From: Phycisphaerae bacterium
GTDB taxonomy: Bacteria; Planctomycetota; Phycisphaerae; Sedimentisphaerales; Anaerobacaceae
Direction: 5' to 3'
Length of the DNA stretch: 64,000 bases
Assembly (NCBI GenBank): GCA_017993835.1
Contig: JAGOLX010000003.1
Coordinates: 124,001-188,000 of the forward strand
The notes beneath the pieces were generated by a model. It had not been told where the DNA came from, did no database searches, and saw only the letters and a list, made by a program, of their open reading frames with translations. How positions within the stretch are numbered: the stretch's first letter is position 1; each line of letters starts with the position of its first letter. The position numbers and the translations under genes were made by a program. Of this stretch, positions 21,289-30,568 are shown piece by piece.

Positions 21289-22209
21289 ATGAGTCGGCGA
21301 TTTGCAGAACAGTTGGCACGATGCGAATGCTGCCCGCGGAAGTGCGGCGTCAACCGTATCGAAGGCAGAACCGGGTGGTGCCGGATCGGAGCGGACGCGC
21401 AGGTGTCCTATGCCGGCCTGCACTTCGGCGAAGAGCCCCCGATCTCCGGGACGCGGGGCTCCGGGACCATCTTCTTCGCGGGCTGCAACCTTCGCTGCGT
21501 GTTCTGCCAGAACCACCAGATCAGCCAGGACTTCCAGCCGGGCCAGATGCAGACCCTGACGACGGACGAACTGGCAAGCGAGATGCTGCGCCTCGCGGAG
21601 GCAGGCGCCCACAACGTCAACCTGGTCTCCCCTTCCCACGTGGTCTTCCAGGCGGCTGACGCCATCGTCGCGGCCAGGGGGCGAGGACTGGCCATCCCCA
21701 TCGTGTACAACTCGAATGGATACGATTCCGTGGACTCGCTGCGTCAGATTCGCGGGCTCGTGGACGTCTATCTGCCCGACATCAAGTACCTCTCCAACGA
21801 CCTGGGCCAACGATACTCCGGCGCCGCCGACTACGCCGACATCATCCCTGGGGTGCTGCGCGAGATGCTCGACCAGGTCGGCCACCTGGAACTCGATGGA
21901 GACGGGATCGCGCGTCGCGGCCTGTTGGTCCGTCACCTGGTCCTGCCCGGCTGCGTGGACGACAGTCGCAACTGCCTGGCCTTCCTGGCCGGCCTGTCAC
22001 GGGATACGCACGTCAGCATCATGTCCCAGTACTCCCCCCAGCACCGGGCCGCTGGCTATCCCGAGATCAATCGCACCCTGACTGCCAGCGAGTACGACGA
22101 GGTCACCGACTACGCCATCGAGCTGGCCCTGGAGAACGCCTTCATCCAGGAACTCGACAGCCGTCACCGATACCTCCCCGACTTCGACCTCGACCACCCA
22201 TTCGAGTAA
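21289..22209 (+). CDS. Radical SAM protein, PflX-like (COG1313)
   Basis: A 306-residue cytoplasmic iron-sulfur enzyme related to pyruvate-formate-lyase activating enzymes. The N-terminal Cys-rich block CECCPRKCGVNR is followed by the radical SAM motif CNLRCVFCQN (CxxxCxxC) and the conserved GAHNVNLVSPSHV and DVYLPDIKY. The start is the ATG before SRRFAEQLARCECC; an upstream extension in the same frame overlaps the lipoprotein gene and is not used. Its target is unknown; family members are commonly found as single genes. Confidence 0.9.
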   Translation: MSRRFAEQLARCECCPRKCGVNRIEGRTGWCRIGADAQVSYAGLHFGEEPPISGTRGSGTIFFAGCNLRCVFCQNHQISQDFQPGQMQTLTTDELASEMLRLAEAGAHNVNLVSPSHVVFQAADAIVAARGRGLAIPIVYNSNGYDSVDSLRQIRGLVDVYLPDIKYLSNDLGQRYSGAADYADIIPGVLREMLDQVGHLELDGDGIARRGLLVRHLVLPGCVDDSRNCLAFLAGLSRDTHVSIMSQYSPQHRAAGYPEINRTLTASEYDEVTDYAIELALENAFIQELDSRHRYLPDFDLDHPFE

Positions 22210-22249
22210 TCCCTGCCACAGATGGGGCTATACTCCCCACATAGCACCG

Positions 22250-22277
22250 TGGACAGAAGTACCTCGCATGTTATACT
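22250..22277 (+). promoter_or_regulatory. Promoter of the DAC-like gene
   Basis: TGGACA and TATACT are separated by 16 bases, ending 57 bases before the ATG at 22335. Confidence 0.5.
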
Positions 22278-22334
22278 GGTATTGGCGTGTTCTACGTGCA
22301 GCCAGACGAGGCTTGATTTAAGGGAAAGACAGCG

Positions 22335-23699
22335 ATGCTCAGAGCCAATAGTCCATTGCGCGAGATGCTCGGTAAACCCGGCTGCGATTTCATCGAGCAC
22401 GCTGGGGAGGCAATACAACGGATACTTCCTCATGTGGAAGTGGGCAAATGGAGAGAAAGCGATTGGGCAAGTGGCAATGCAAAATGGGCCAACAAGAGGA
22501 CCGAAATCAGAGTCACTTTCGCCATCGGAGAGAAGGAGAATTCCGCAAGTCGGTCATTGAAAACGTCGGTAAGGCGCCGGTGCATCGGTGGGGCAAAGAC
22601 CAAAGCCAAGCGGACGCTCGACCTCCGAGAGTATGACATTTGTCGACTGATTGCGCTTCGCGCATCTGAGGTAATACACTTGGCGGACTCGTGCGGAAGC
22701 ACGGCATCGATTCAAGCTATCCGAGATGCCTTCGATGAATACGTAGTCGCTCAACACATACAGGCATATCACGAGCTGAACATGTCGGTAAGCGAAGTCC
22801 TCGAAGCTCTTCATATCCTGTCCGAGCAGAGTTACGAGAACAAAGCTCTGACATTCGGTAGCATCCTCGATCCAAACCCGACTGCCGGTGGAACCTCGTC
22901 TCAGTTCCCACGTGACTTTCTCGGATCAAAGAAATACAAGGCTTTGTCAGATGGTTTTCGGACTGCGTACCATATCTCTAACAAGGGGGGAATCCTCAGT
23001 TTCGTCGACCTGGATCGATTCGAAAGAAAAAGCCTGAGCGAAAAGCACTACTACCCGGATTGGGCCGAACCGATGGCCAGAGCGAGTCGCTCAGGCAAGT
23101 GTGGGGTTTCACTGAGTCGCCAGGGTGACATCCTGGTCTTTGATAAGGGAACTCTCCGATTCACCTACCGATACGGGCGGTGGCAGTATTGGAATCATGC
23201 ACATTTGGTGAACATTCTGCGTGACCGGGCTCGGGCACAGAGAGTTCGGCCTGCGATTCTTGGGCGAGTCGTCGGAAGCATTTACCGCGCGGCATTGGAT
23301 GTGTCATTTCGTCGGTGTGGAGGGCTCTTTGTGATCCTGCACAACCGAGAGGACCTCCGCAATATCGTGAAGGTTGGCGACGCAATTGGCGATCAGAAGC
23401 GTAACAAGGCGGACGCGGATTTTGACGCTGTTATTCAACAGCACACCATTCAGTCACTGCCGCGGGCGACTGCTGTTGAACTGGCTTCATTGGATGGTGC
23501 GGTGGTACTAGAGAACTCAGGACGCATCTTGGCCTACGGCGCAGTTCTCCAGCCCAAGAAGGCTGGACGCCTCCAAGGCACGGAAGGAAGTCGGACGAAA
23601 GCTGCGATTGGCGCGTCCAATTACGGGTTGGCCGTGAAGATCAGCGCAGATGGCGAGATCAGCGTCTACCATAAAGGTAGAGCGTTCATACGGATGTGA
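22335..23699 (+). CDS. Orphan protein with C-terminal diadenylate-cyclase-like (DAC/DisA_N) domain
   Basis: A 454-residue soluble protein. Residues about 325-454 match the DAC fold: GGLFVILHNREDLRN, then LASLDGAVVLENSGRILAYG (DGA at 387-389), then GSRTKAAIGAS (419-424) and a final strand KISADGEISVYHKG. DAC enzymes make c-di-AMP using DGA and an RHR motif. Here DGA is intact but RHR is replaced by RTK, so activity or product may differ. The N-terminal 320 residues match nothing I know and may be a sensor, as in the DAC proteins with diverse N-terminal domains described from comparative genomics. The gene is visibly more AT-rich than both neighbours, which suggests acquisition. SD AAGGGAAAG precedes the ATG; a promoter is seen at 22250. 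It is convergent with the GTPase gene. Confidence 0.7.
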   Translation: MLRANSPLREMLGKPGCDFIEHAGEAIQRILPHVEVGKWRESDWASGNAKWANKRTEIRVTFAIGEKENSASRSLKTSVRRRCIGGAKTKAKRTLDLREYDICRLIALRASEVIHLADSCGSTASIQAIRDAFDEYVVAQHIQAYHELNMSVSEVLEALHILSEQSYENKALTFGSILDPNPTAGGTSSQFPRDFLGSKKYKALSDGFRTAYHISNKGGILSFVDLDRFERKSLSEKHYYPDWAEPMARASRSGKCGVSLSRQGDILVFDKGTLRFTYRYGRWQYWNHAHLVNILRDRARAQRVRPAILGRVVGSIYRAALDVSFRRCGGLFVILHNREDLRNIVKVGDAIGDQKRNKADADFDAVIQQHTIQSLPRATAVELASLDGAVVLENSGRILAYGAVLQPKKAGRLQGTEGSRTKAAIGASNYGLAVKISADGEISVYHKGRAFIRM

Positions 23700-23723
23700 A
23701 GCATCGGACTGCATGCAGGCGCG

Positions 23724-24899
23724 TCACACGATTGCCCCTTGGAGGAGTTCATCGAGAGCGGCAGTCACCTCGTCACGGGAGTCCGCTTCGCTGAGCTGTT
23801 GAATGAAGATCCGTTGACGCTCGGTGAACGCTACCGCCGCGTTCAGGGGGAAATCCGCCAGGTCGCACGCTCGGTGGATAGCTCGAACCAAGTCGTCGAG
23901 GCCGGTCCCCCGTTTCGCACTCATCCGAACGACCTGCCGCAGATACGCCGGCAGAACCGACGGATCGAGACGCTGTGGCAGATCGGCCTTGTTGAACACA
24001 CAGACCACCCTCCGACCAACGAGCAAGTCGGCGATAGACACAGGAAGCTGGTCGGCGGACTTGCTCGCGTCCAAGACCAGCAGAATGAGGTCGGCGTGAC
24101 GGAGGGCTTCAACGCTCTTCTGCTGGGCAGTCTGATCGATCTTGCCACAGGCAGCAAGCGAGAGATCCAGGCCGGCGGTGTCGATGACCGTAGCAGCCAG
24201 CGGCGGGATGTGAATCTCCGCGGATACCCAGTCGCGGGTCGTGCCCGGGACCTCCGTGACAATCGCCTTCTCGCGACCGGCCAGCACGTTCAGCAGGGCG
24301 CTCTTGCCCGTGTTGGGCGGGCCGATCAGGACGATGGTGCAGCCGGAGAGGATCAGCTTCGCAGTGTCACTGTTCACCAGGATCTGCCTAGTCTCGTCTG
24401 CGATTCGTTCCAGGGGCGTCGAATCGAGATCGGCCTGCCATTGCCTGACCTTGGCAGCCAAGCCGGCCTCCACCTGGTTGGCGATCAGGCGTGCCCCGTC
24501 GACGGTCTTGACCGTCGTGAGGGCCAGTTTCGCCTCAAGGCTAATGGAATCCTTGGGCTCGCGTTCCCTCAGAACCTGGGCGAGGACTTGCTCCGCTTGC
24601 ATTGGCTGCACGCCGTGGCGCTGGAGCATATCCATGATCCCCTCCATGATCAGGGGGTTGCCGTGACAGTGGATGGCGAACGTGTTCGGGCCCTCGCAGC
24701 CGACCGTCACCTGGTCGACGATTTGCTCGCCCTCGAAGATATCGCCCAGGAGGATCTGGCCGGTCGCCACATCGAAGGGCCTGCCGTCCGCCCGCCGGAA
24801 GATGGCTCGAAGAACTGACCCGGCGGAATCGCCCAGCAGTTGGATCGTGGCGATGGCCCCCACCCCTGGACCGGTCATCACTGCTGCAAAAGCGGACAC
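23724..24899 (-). CDS. MnmE/TrmE-like GTPase lacking the C-terminal CxGK motif
   Basis: A 391-residue GTPase related to MnmE, which modifies wobble uridine in tRNA. The G motifs are present: GPPNTGKS (G1), DTAG (G3), NKAD (G4), SAK (G5). The N-terminal tetrahydrofolate-type domain is diverged but keeps FAIHCHGNPLIMEG. The conserved tail that ends CIGK in MnmE is absent: the protein ends ALDELLQGAIV, roughly 40 residues early, and the usual GEFTKRAFLNGK block is not found. The GTG start at 24899 with SD CGGAG fits the family N-terminus (SAFAAVMTGPGVGAIATIQL). It follows a membrane protein gene with one base between them, and coaX before that. It may have lost the tRNA role. Confidence 0.8.
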   Translation of the reverse strand: MSAFAAVMTGPGVGAIATIQLLGDSAGSVLRAIFRRADGRPFDVATGQILLGDIFEGEQIVDQVTVGCEGPNTFAIHCHGNPLIMEGIMDMLQRHGVQPMQAEQVLAQVLREREPKDSISLEAKLALTTVKTVDGARLIANQVEAGLAAKVRQWQADLDSTPLERIADETRQILVNSDTAKLILSGCTIVLIGPPNTGKSALLNVLAGREKAIVTEVPGTTRDWVSAEIHIPPLAATVIDTAGLDLSLAACGKIDQTAQQKSVEALRHADLILLVLDASKSADQLPVSIADLLVGRRVVCVFNKADLPQRLDPSVLPAYLRQVVRMSAKRGTGLDDLVRAIHRACDLADFPLNAAVAFTERQRIFIQQLSEADSRDEVTAALDELLQGAIV

Positions 24900-24900
24900 G

Positions 24901-25455
24901 TTAATCTCCGAATTGAGGAGACGAATCGTTTGACACGAGACGCAACTTGCGTGCAATCCACTGCACAAAATCGACGAAGTGAATGCCCAATACGATGGGC
25001 GGGACATTGATTAGACCGCCGGACATACAGCCGATGACACCGAGCCCGATCATCCACCCACGAAAATCACTCGGCACCACGGCGAGCGAGAGAGCCGCAA
25101 GAGCACCGGGCAGAAGAGAAACGAGAAGAAGAAAGACCCTCTTCGCTTTCGTCAAATTGGAGTAGAAAGGGGAAAGCAAACCGATGAAGAAAGCAGCATG
25201 AGCCGACCAGAAGATCATAGCCACAAAGCCGCCGGACCAGGCCGTTTGAACCGCCGTCGCGCGTATCGCCTGGGGCGTCCCCAGAGCGTCGATCATCATC
25301 CCGCCGAACAACACGAGACAGAATCCTCCCGCCAACAGGATGGTGGCCCCTATGAGACAGTCCGTCATCCTCTCAAGACGTTTCTGATGCCGCGAGAGAA
25401 ACGCTCCGACTCTCGAAAACAGAGGAACCGCTGCTCCCGGCATAGGGCACCTCAC
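24901..25455 (-). CDS. Membrane protein of unknown function
   Basis: A 184-residue protein with about four hydrophobic segments (LIGATILLAGGFCLVLFGG; FVAMIFWSAHAAFFIGLL; VFLLLVSLLPGALAALSLAV; GWMIGLGVIGCMSGGLI) and a basic cytoplasmic N-terminus. Its GTG start overlaps the coaX stop by four bases (GTGA), a sign of translational coupling, and its stop is directly before the GTPase start. The three genes are thus one operon. No family is recognised. Confidence 0.75.
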   Translation of the reverse strand: MRCPMPGAAVPLFSRVGAFLSRHQKRLERMTDCLIGATILLAGGFCLVLFGGMMIDALGTPQAIRATAVQTAWSGGFVAMIFWSAHAAFFIGLLSPFYSNLTKAKRVFLLLVSLLPGALAALSLAVVPSDFRGWMIGLGVIGCMSGGLINVPPIVLGIHFVDFVQWIARKLRLVSNDSSPQFGD

Positions 25456-26246
25456 ACCATTTCGCTCTTTTCCTCGATGTACTTCATGTAGGCCAGGACG
25501 ATGCCTTTGACCACCAGGTGCGGGACGTAATTGTCCACAAAGGGGCAGTCGTCCTTGATCGTCTCGGCGGCCGAGCCCGTGATGATCGTCTGCGGCCAGC
25601 GTCCGATCTGCTCGGCGTATCGTCGGATGATCTCCTCCATCCCACCAATGATCGAGTAATACAGGCCGCAGTTGATCGCATCCGCGGTGTTCTTGCCGAA
25701 CGGCCCGTCCGGGCGGTGGACAGTGACCTTTGGGAGCTGGGCGGTGTTGTCCTTCAGCGCCTGCGCGCTGATCTCGAAACCCGGGCAGATCACCCCGCCC
25801 AGGAAGACGCCGTGCTCATCGACCAGGTCGATGGTCACCGCAGTGCCAAAGTCGGCGACGACGACCGCGTCTTCGACCACATCATAAGCCGCCGCGGCGG
25901 CGACGATGCGGTCTGTGCCCACCTTCTTCGGCTCGTCAACCCACGTCGAGATCGGCAGCGGAACGTCTTCCCCGATCACGCGGATCTTCTCGCCCAAGTC
26001 CTCGTCCGCAATCTGGCGAACCAGATCGGTCCAAGCCGGCTTGACGCTGCAGACGACGATCACGCCGTCGCGTTTTCGCTCCTTGGAGCTTTCGAGTACT
26101 GGAATCTTCCCCCATGCGCCGACCAAACACTCGCGAAGCTCCTCCTCCGACCGGCCGGCGATGGAGCGGACGAAGTCCTCCTTCCCGTCCAGGAAGAGTC
26201 CGACGCCAATGTTCGTGTTCCCGATATCCACAGCAATTACATTCAC
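25452..26246 (-). CDS. coaX: Type III pantothenate kinase
   Basis: Phosphorylates pantothenate, the first step of coenzyme A synthesis. It is 264 residues, normal for CoaX. Motifs: VIAVDIGNTNIGVGLF (phosphate-binding), DEPKKVGTDRIVAAAAAY, VVVADFGTAVTIDLVD and GGVICPGF. The GTG at 26246 begins exactly at the family start and has AGGA 8 bases upstream; an N-terminal extension to 26519 is possible but unlike the family. It is the first gene of the operon coaX / membrane protein / MnmE-like GTPase and is divergent from the ECF sigma factor. Confidence 0.95.
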   Translation of the reverse strand: MNVIAVDIGNTNIGVGLFLDGKEDFVRSIAGRSEEELRECLVGAWGKIPVLESSKERKRDGVIVVCSVKPAWTDLVRQIADEDLGEKIRVIGEDVPLPISTWVDEPKKVGTDRIVAAAAAYDVVEDAVVVADFGTAVTIDLVDEHGVFLGGVICPGFEISAQALKDNTAQLPKVTVHRPDGPFGKNTADAINCGLYYSIIGGMEEIIRRYAEQIGRWPQTIITGSAAETIKDDCPFVDNYVPHLVVKGIVLAYMKYIEEKSEMV

Positions 26247-26337
26247 AACGATTGTCCTATCTGATTTCCAGCGAGTTGTCAACTTGTCGTCCACGCTTCG
26301 ATCGTCGGTCCTCATGCCCACCGGGTGAGTATTTGTC

Positions 26338-26943
26338 GTGGACAAATCCGCCCCGGCGGCCACTATATCTGTGAGTATGGAGAAACCCGCGGACCCCATA
26401 TTGCACAGGCCGAGCGACGAAGAACTCGTACGAGTCGCACTGGCCGGCGACAGGACGGCATACGGCGTGCTGTATGATCGGTTTGCACCGTTGGTGCGGG
26501 CGGTCTGCCACGACCACACGCACGACCTGGCCGACGCGCAGGACCTGGCCCAGGACGTGTTCCTGCGGGCCTATCAGAAGCTGGGCGAGCTTCGCAAGCC
26601 CGAGAGCTTCGGCTCCTGGATCATCGGCATCGCCCGGCGGCGGTGCTCGGAATGGCGCCGGCAACAGATGCGAGAACAGCGAAGGAATGCCGCCTGTCAG
26701 GCGAATCCACAGACTGTCGGCAACTCCGATCGGCTGGAAGAAGACAGGCAACTGCTCCGATTGGTCTCCATGCTCGGCGAAGACGAACGTCTGGCGCTAC
26801 ACGCGTTCTACCTGCAGGACAAGTCGGCCGAAGAAGCCCGGCGGATCATAGGTCTGTCGCGCAGCGGTTTCTACAAGCTGCTCGACCGCGCTCGCGCGAA
26901 ACTGCGACGGCAGTTGGCATACAACCAGGAGAGAGTCCAATGA
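26338..26943 (+). CDS. ECF-type RNA polymerase sigma factor
   Basis: A 201-residue sigma-70 family protein with region 2 (LVRVALAGDRTAYGVLYDRF, DAQDLAQDVFLRAYQKL) and region 4 (EDERLALHAFYLQDKSAEEA, GLSRSGFYKLLDRARAKLRR). It starts at GTG 26338; an ATG at 26377 is possible. Its stop overlaps the start of the next gene (ATGA), so the two are translationally coupled. It probably transcribes a small regulon, possibly including its own operon, and is held in check by the downstream membrane protein. Confidence 0.9.
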   Translation: MDKSAPAATISVSMEKPADPILHRPSDEELVRVALAGDRTAYGVLYDRFAPLVRAVCHDHTHDLADAQDLAQDVFLRAYQKLGELRKPESFGSWIIGIARRRCSEWRRQQMREQRRNAACQANPQTVGNSDRLEEDRQLLRLVSMLGEDERLALHAFYLQDKSAEEARRIIGLSRSGFYKLLDRARAKLRRQLAYNQERVQ

Positions 26944-28157
26944 GTGCGCAACTGGATGACAACCTCGGCAAGGCATATGAGTCTTTCAAACGGAACCACG
27001 ACGCATTGCGCAACGCACTGATGGCCTCGCTGCCGGAGAGTGCGACGCATTGGAAACGACCCGGCGCGGTCGAGCGACTGTGTCGGGTCGCGGGAGATTT
27101 CACGGTGGACAGCAGAATGACAAAAGCAGCCATAGCGGCGGCGATTCTCATCACCGTCTTGCTTGGCCTGTATTACCTCGGCGGCTCTGTCGACGGCACG
27201 AGCGTCGCCTGGGCGGACGTGCTCAAGAACTTCGAGGCCGCCAGAACCTACATGTACACACGGGAGTTCGAGAAGGGGGATGTGAAGGAGGTGATGGTCG
27301 TCAGAGTCAGGGAGCCGTATCTGTGCCGGCACGACTACATCGAGGGGAATATCGGATGCGACTCAGGCATAATGAACACGCAGACCGGCAAGCAGATCAA
27401 TCTCTACCCTCGCACGAAGTCCGCCACAATCAGCAGTGAAGAGGGCTACAGCGGCCACGAATTTCGCGAGTACAAAGACCTCAAGAGAGATCTTCGCGAT
27501 GGCACCGAGAAGAACCTGGGACGAGCCAGACTGAACGGCCGCGAGACCATCTGTTTCGAGATCGACAAGGCAGATCGGACCATCACAGTCTGGGCGGATC
27601 CGAATACGGCGATGCCTGTTCAGATCGAGACCCTCACGGACGAGAACGGTCAAACGCGAACGCTGATGAGCGACATTCGGTTCGATGTGGAGCTGGATGA
27701 GCAGCTCTTCGAGATTCCCACAGACTACTGCGTCCTGGACCTCGATACGCAACAGTGGACGACGCCATTCGAATTGACGGAAAGACATCTGATCGAGGGG
27801 CTGGCCGTATACCCCAAGTACCTGGATGGGAGGTTCCAGACCCGCTACATGGGCGGCAGACCGCTGACGGACGAAATCGAGAAGAAGTGCGACGCGGAAA
27901 TCGAGAAGATCAGGACCTGGTCGGAGGAGGAAAGCCACAAGAGTGCTCTCGGTTGTGCCTTCATCGAGCAATTGCCCGAGGGCAGTGATTGGCAGTACAT
28001 GGGCGAAGACGTCAAGCTCGGCGATACTGCGAGGGCTGTGTGCTGGTGGAAACCGGCGGGGTCGAGCACGTATCGCGTGGTATACGGCGATCTGAGCATC
28101 CGCGATGTGGCTCCGGAGGATCTGCCGCCAATTCGATGGCTCGGGGAGAGGAAGTGA
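26940..28157 (+). CDS. Membrane-anchored LolA-like protein, putative anti-sigma partner
   Basis: A 405-residue protein. Residues 1-59 are cytoplasmic and soluble; residues about 60-80 (MTKAAIAAAILITVLLGLYY) are a single membrane helix; the outer part (about 85-260) reads like the LolA/MucB beta fold (GRETICFEIDKADRTITVWA, DPNTAMPVQIETLTDENGQT). The overlap with the ECF sigma gene (ATGA) and this topology suggest that it anchors the sigma factor through its cytoplasmic part and senses something outside. No zinc-binding anti-sigma motif (HxxxCxxC) is seen in the cytoplasmic part. An extended 5' frame overlapping the sigma gene is rejected. Confidence 0.75.
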   Translation: MSAQLDDNLGKAYESFKRNHDALRNALMASLPESATHWKRPGAVERLCRVAGDFTVDSRMTKAAIAAAILITVLLGLYYLGGSVDGTSVAWADVLKNFEAARTYMYTREFEKGDVKEVMVVRVREPYLCRHDYIEGNIGCDSGIMNTQTGKQINLYPRTKSATISSEEGYSGHEFREYKDLKRDLRDGTEKNLGRARLNGRETICFEIDKADRTITVWADPNTAMPVQIETLTDENGQTRTLMSDIRFDVELDEQLFEIPTDYCVLDLDTQQWTTPFELTERHLIEGLAVYPKYLDGRFQTRYMGGRPLTDEIEKKCDAEIEKIRTWSEEESHKSALGCAFIEQLPEGSDWQYMGEDVKLGDTARAVCWWKPAGSSTYRVVYGDLSIRDVAPEDLPPIRWLGERK

Positions 28158-28223
28158 GTCGCCACAGTACGGCCGGGCCGCCTCCGGCCCCGCCTTCGGT
28201 TCCCAGGCAACCGCCCCGCGGCG

Positions 28224-29267
<1,044 letters not shown>

Positions 29268-29331
29268 CTACAAAAAAGGGATGGCCAACCGAGACCATCC
29301 CTCGAACATCACACCGACACCCCGGCGTCGA

Positions 29332-29565
29332 TCAGACAATGCTGACCTTACGGCCGTGGAACTGCACCTTTCCCTCGGTCATTGCGAAGAGCGTGTAATC
29401 CCTGCCCATGCCCACGTTCTCGCCGGGGAAGAACTTCGTGCCGCATTGTCTCACGAGGATCGCTCCGGGTTTGGCCGATTGGCCTCCGCACAGTTTCACC
29501 CCGCGATACTGCGGATTGCTGTCGCGACCGTTTCTCGAAGCACCCTGTCCTTTTTTATGTGCCAT
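29332..29565 (-). CDS. rpmA: 50S ribosomal protein L27
   Basis: 77 residues beginning [20 protein letters not shown], the classic L27 start with no cleaved leader, and including [27 protein letters not shown] precedes ATG. It is followed by obgE as in most bacteria, but rplU (L21), which normally precedes it, is not here; a TlpA-like gene lies upstream instead. Confidence 0.97.
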   Translation of the reverse strand: MAHKKGQGASRNGRDSNPQYRGVKLCGGQSAKPGAILVRQCGTKFFPGENVGMGRDYTLFAMTEGKVQFHGRKVSIV

Positions 29566-29685
29566 GGTTCCGTACCTCTTGCTGTCTGTTACCGAATTCA
29601 GAGCCGCACAAACCGGCAAACCAAGCAGTATAGCTGCCTCGTGCCGCCCTGTCCAGTGTTTCCTCAAAAAATCCTGTCGTTACTC

Positions 29686-30366
29686 CTACTGGGCCTGCAG
29701 GATCGCCTTGGCGTCGGCGGTGGGAACGATCCCCCGGATCGCCAGTTTGATATTGCCCTCGGCGTCGATGAACAGACAACTGGGCACGTAGTCGTCGATC
29801 TCGCTATACGGCGCCACGAGAGAGCCCGTGCTCAGCAGAACGGTATACGTGATCCCCTGCTCGGCAACGAAGCTCTTCACAATGGCGGCGTCCTCTGCAC
29901 AGACCGCGAGAATCGCCAGCTTGTCCTTCGCATAGGCCTCCCTAAGTTCTTTCAGATGCGGGATTTGCAGCTTGCAGGAACCGCCCCAGGTGGCCCAGAA
30001 GGCCAAAACGACGTCTTTGCCACGATAGTCGCTGAGCCTGTGAGTTTGACCGTCGATATCCGCTAGTGCAAAATCCGGCGCCGGTTTGCCCCACGAGTCT
30101 GGAAGCACAGCGTCCCACTTTTGCTTGGAGGCCTCAATGATCGCCTGCAAGCTCGCCTTGGGCCCTCGGAAGAGGTTTGTCGCGGCCTGGATCGGGTCCG
30201 CCGTGGGCGTCTTGACATCCCGGCTGGCAGCCACACTGTTCGGCGATGCAGGCGGGTTTGCCTCGGGCTTCTCCCGCTTGCACCCGTGCAGCACGCTCAG
30301 AACGAGCACGAACGCCAGAAACAGAGCCGTGACCCAGTACAAGCTGTGTTTGTCTCTCATTGACAT
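29686..30366 (-). CDS. TlpA/ResA-like thioredoxin-fold lipoprotein with a single active-site Cys
   Basis: A 226-residue secreted protein. The N-terminal helix ends in a lipobox (SVLHG-C29). After an Ala/Pro-rich linker, the thioredoxin fold (GKPAPDFALADIDGQTHRLS, KDVVLAFWATW) reaches the active site, which reads WGGSC instead of WCxxC: the first Cys is Gly. It therefore cannot run a dithiol-disulfide cycle alone. The cis-Pro region is in IDDYVPSCLFID. The ATG at 30366 has GGGAGG 8 bases upstream. It may act as a chaperone-like or monothiol protein of the cell envelope. Confidence 0.85.
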   Translation of the reverse strand: MSMRDKHSLYWVTALFLAFVLVLSVLHGCKREKPEANPPASPNSVAASRDVKTPTADPIQAATNLFRGPKASLQAIIEASKQKWDAVLPDSWGKPAPDFALADIDGQTHRLSDYRGKDVVLAFWATWGGSCKLQIPHLKELREAYAKDKLAILAVCAEDAAIVKSFVAEQGITYTVLLSTGSLVAPYSEIDDYVPSCLFIDAEGNIKLAIRGIVPTADAKAILQAQ

Positions 30367-30488
30367 ACGCAAAACCTCCCTGGTTTGGGAGCCACAGGGC
30401 GCCCATAAGATATCCGAGGCAGCTACTATACTCCTGTGTCCTCGGGTAGTAAAGGCCCTAGTGGAAATTTCCAGGCCCGCCGACCAGC

Positions 30489-30539
30489 CGCAAGATGGAA
30501 GGAAAGACGGTCCGGACCCTCCTGCCGCGACTGGAGGAT
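30489..30539 (+). pseudogene. Short relic of a blaI-type gene
   Basis: The plus strand encodes RKMEGKTVRTLLPRLED, which closely parallels NRKVAYKTVQTLLRRLEEK, the recognition-helix region of the BlaI protein coded near 32770. At DNA level the stretch from AAGACGGTCCGGAC to CGACTGGAGGA is almost the same as in that gene. No start or remaining domain is seen, so it is a fragment left by rearrangement. Confidence 0.45.
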
Positions 30540-30568
30540 AGCTCTTCCTGCACCGAGTGGCTTCCTTG

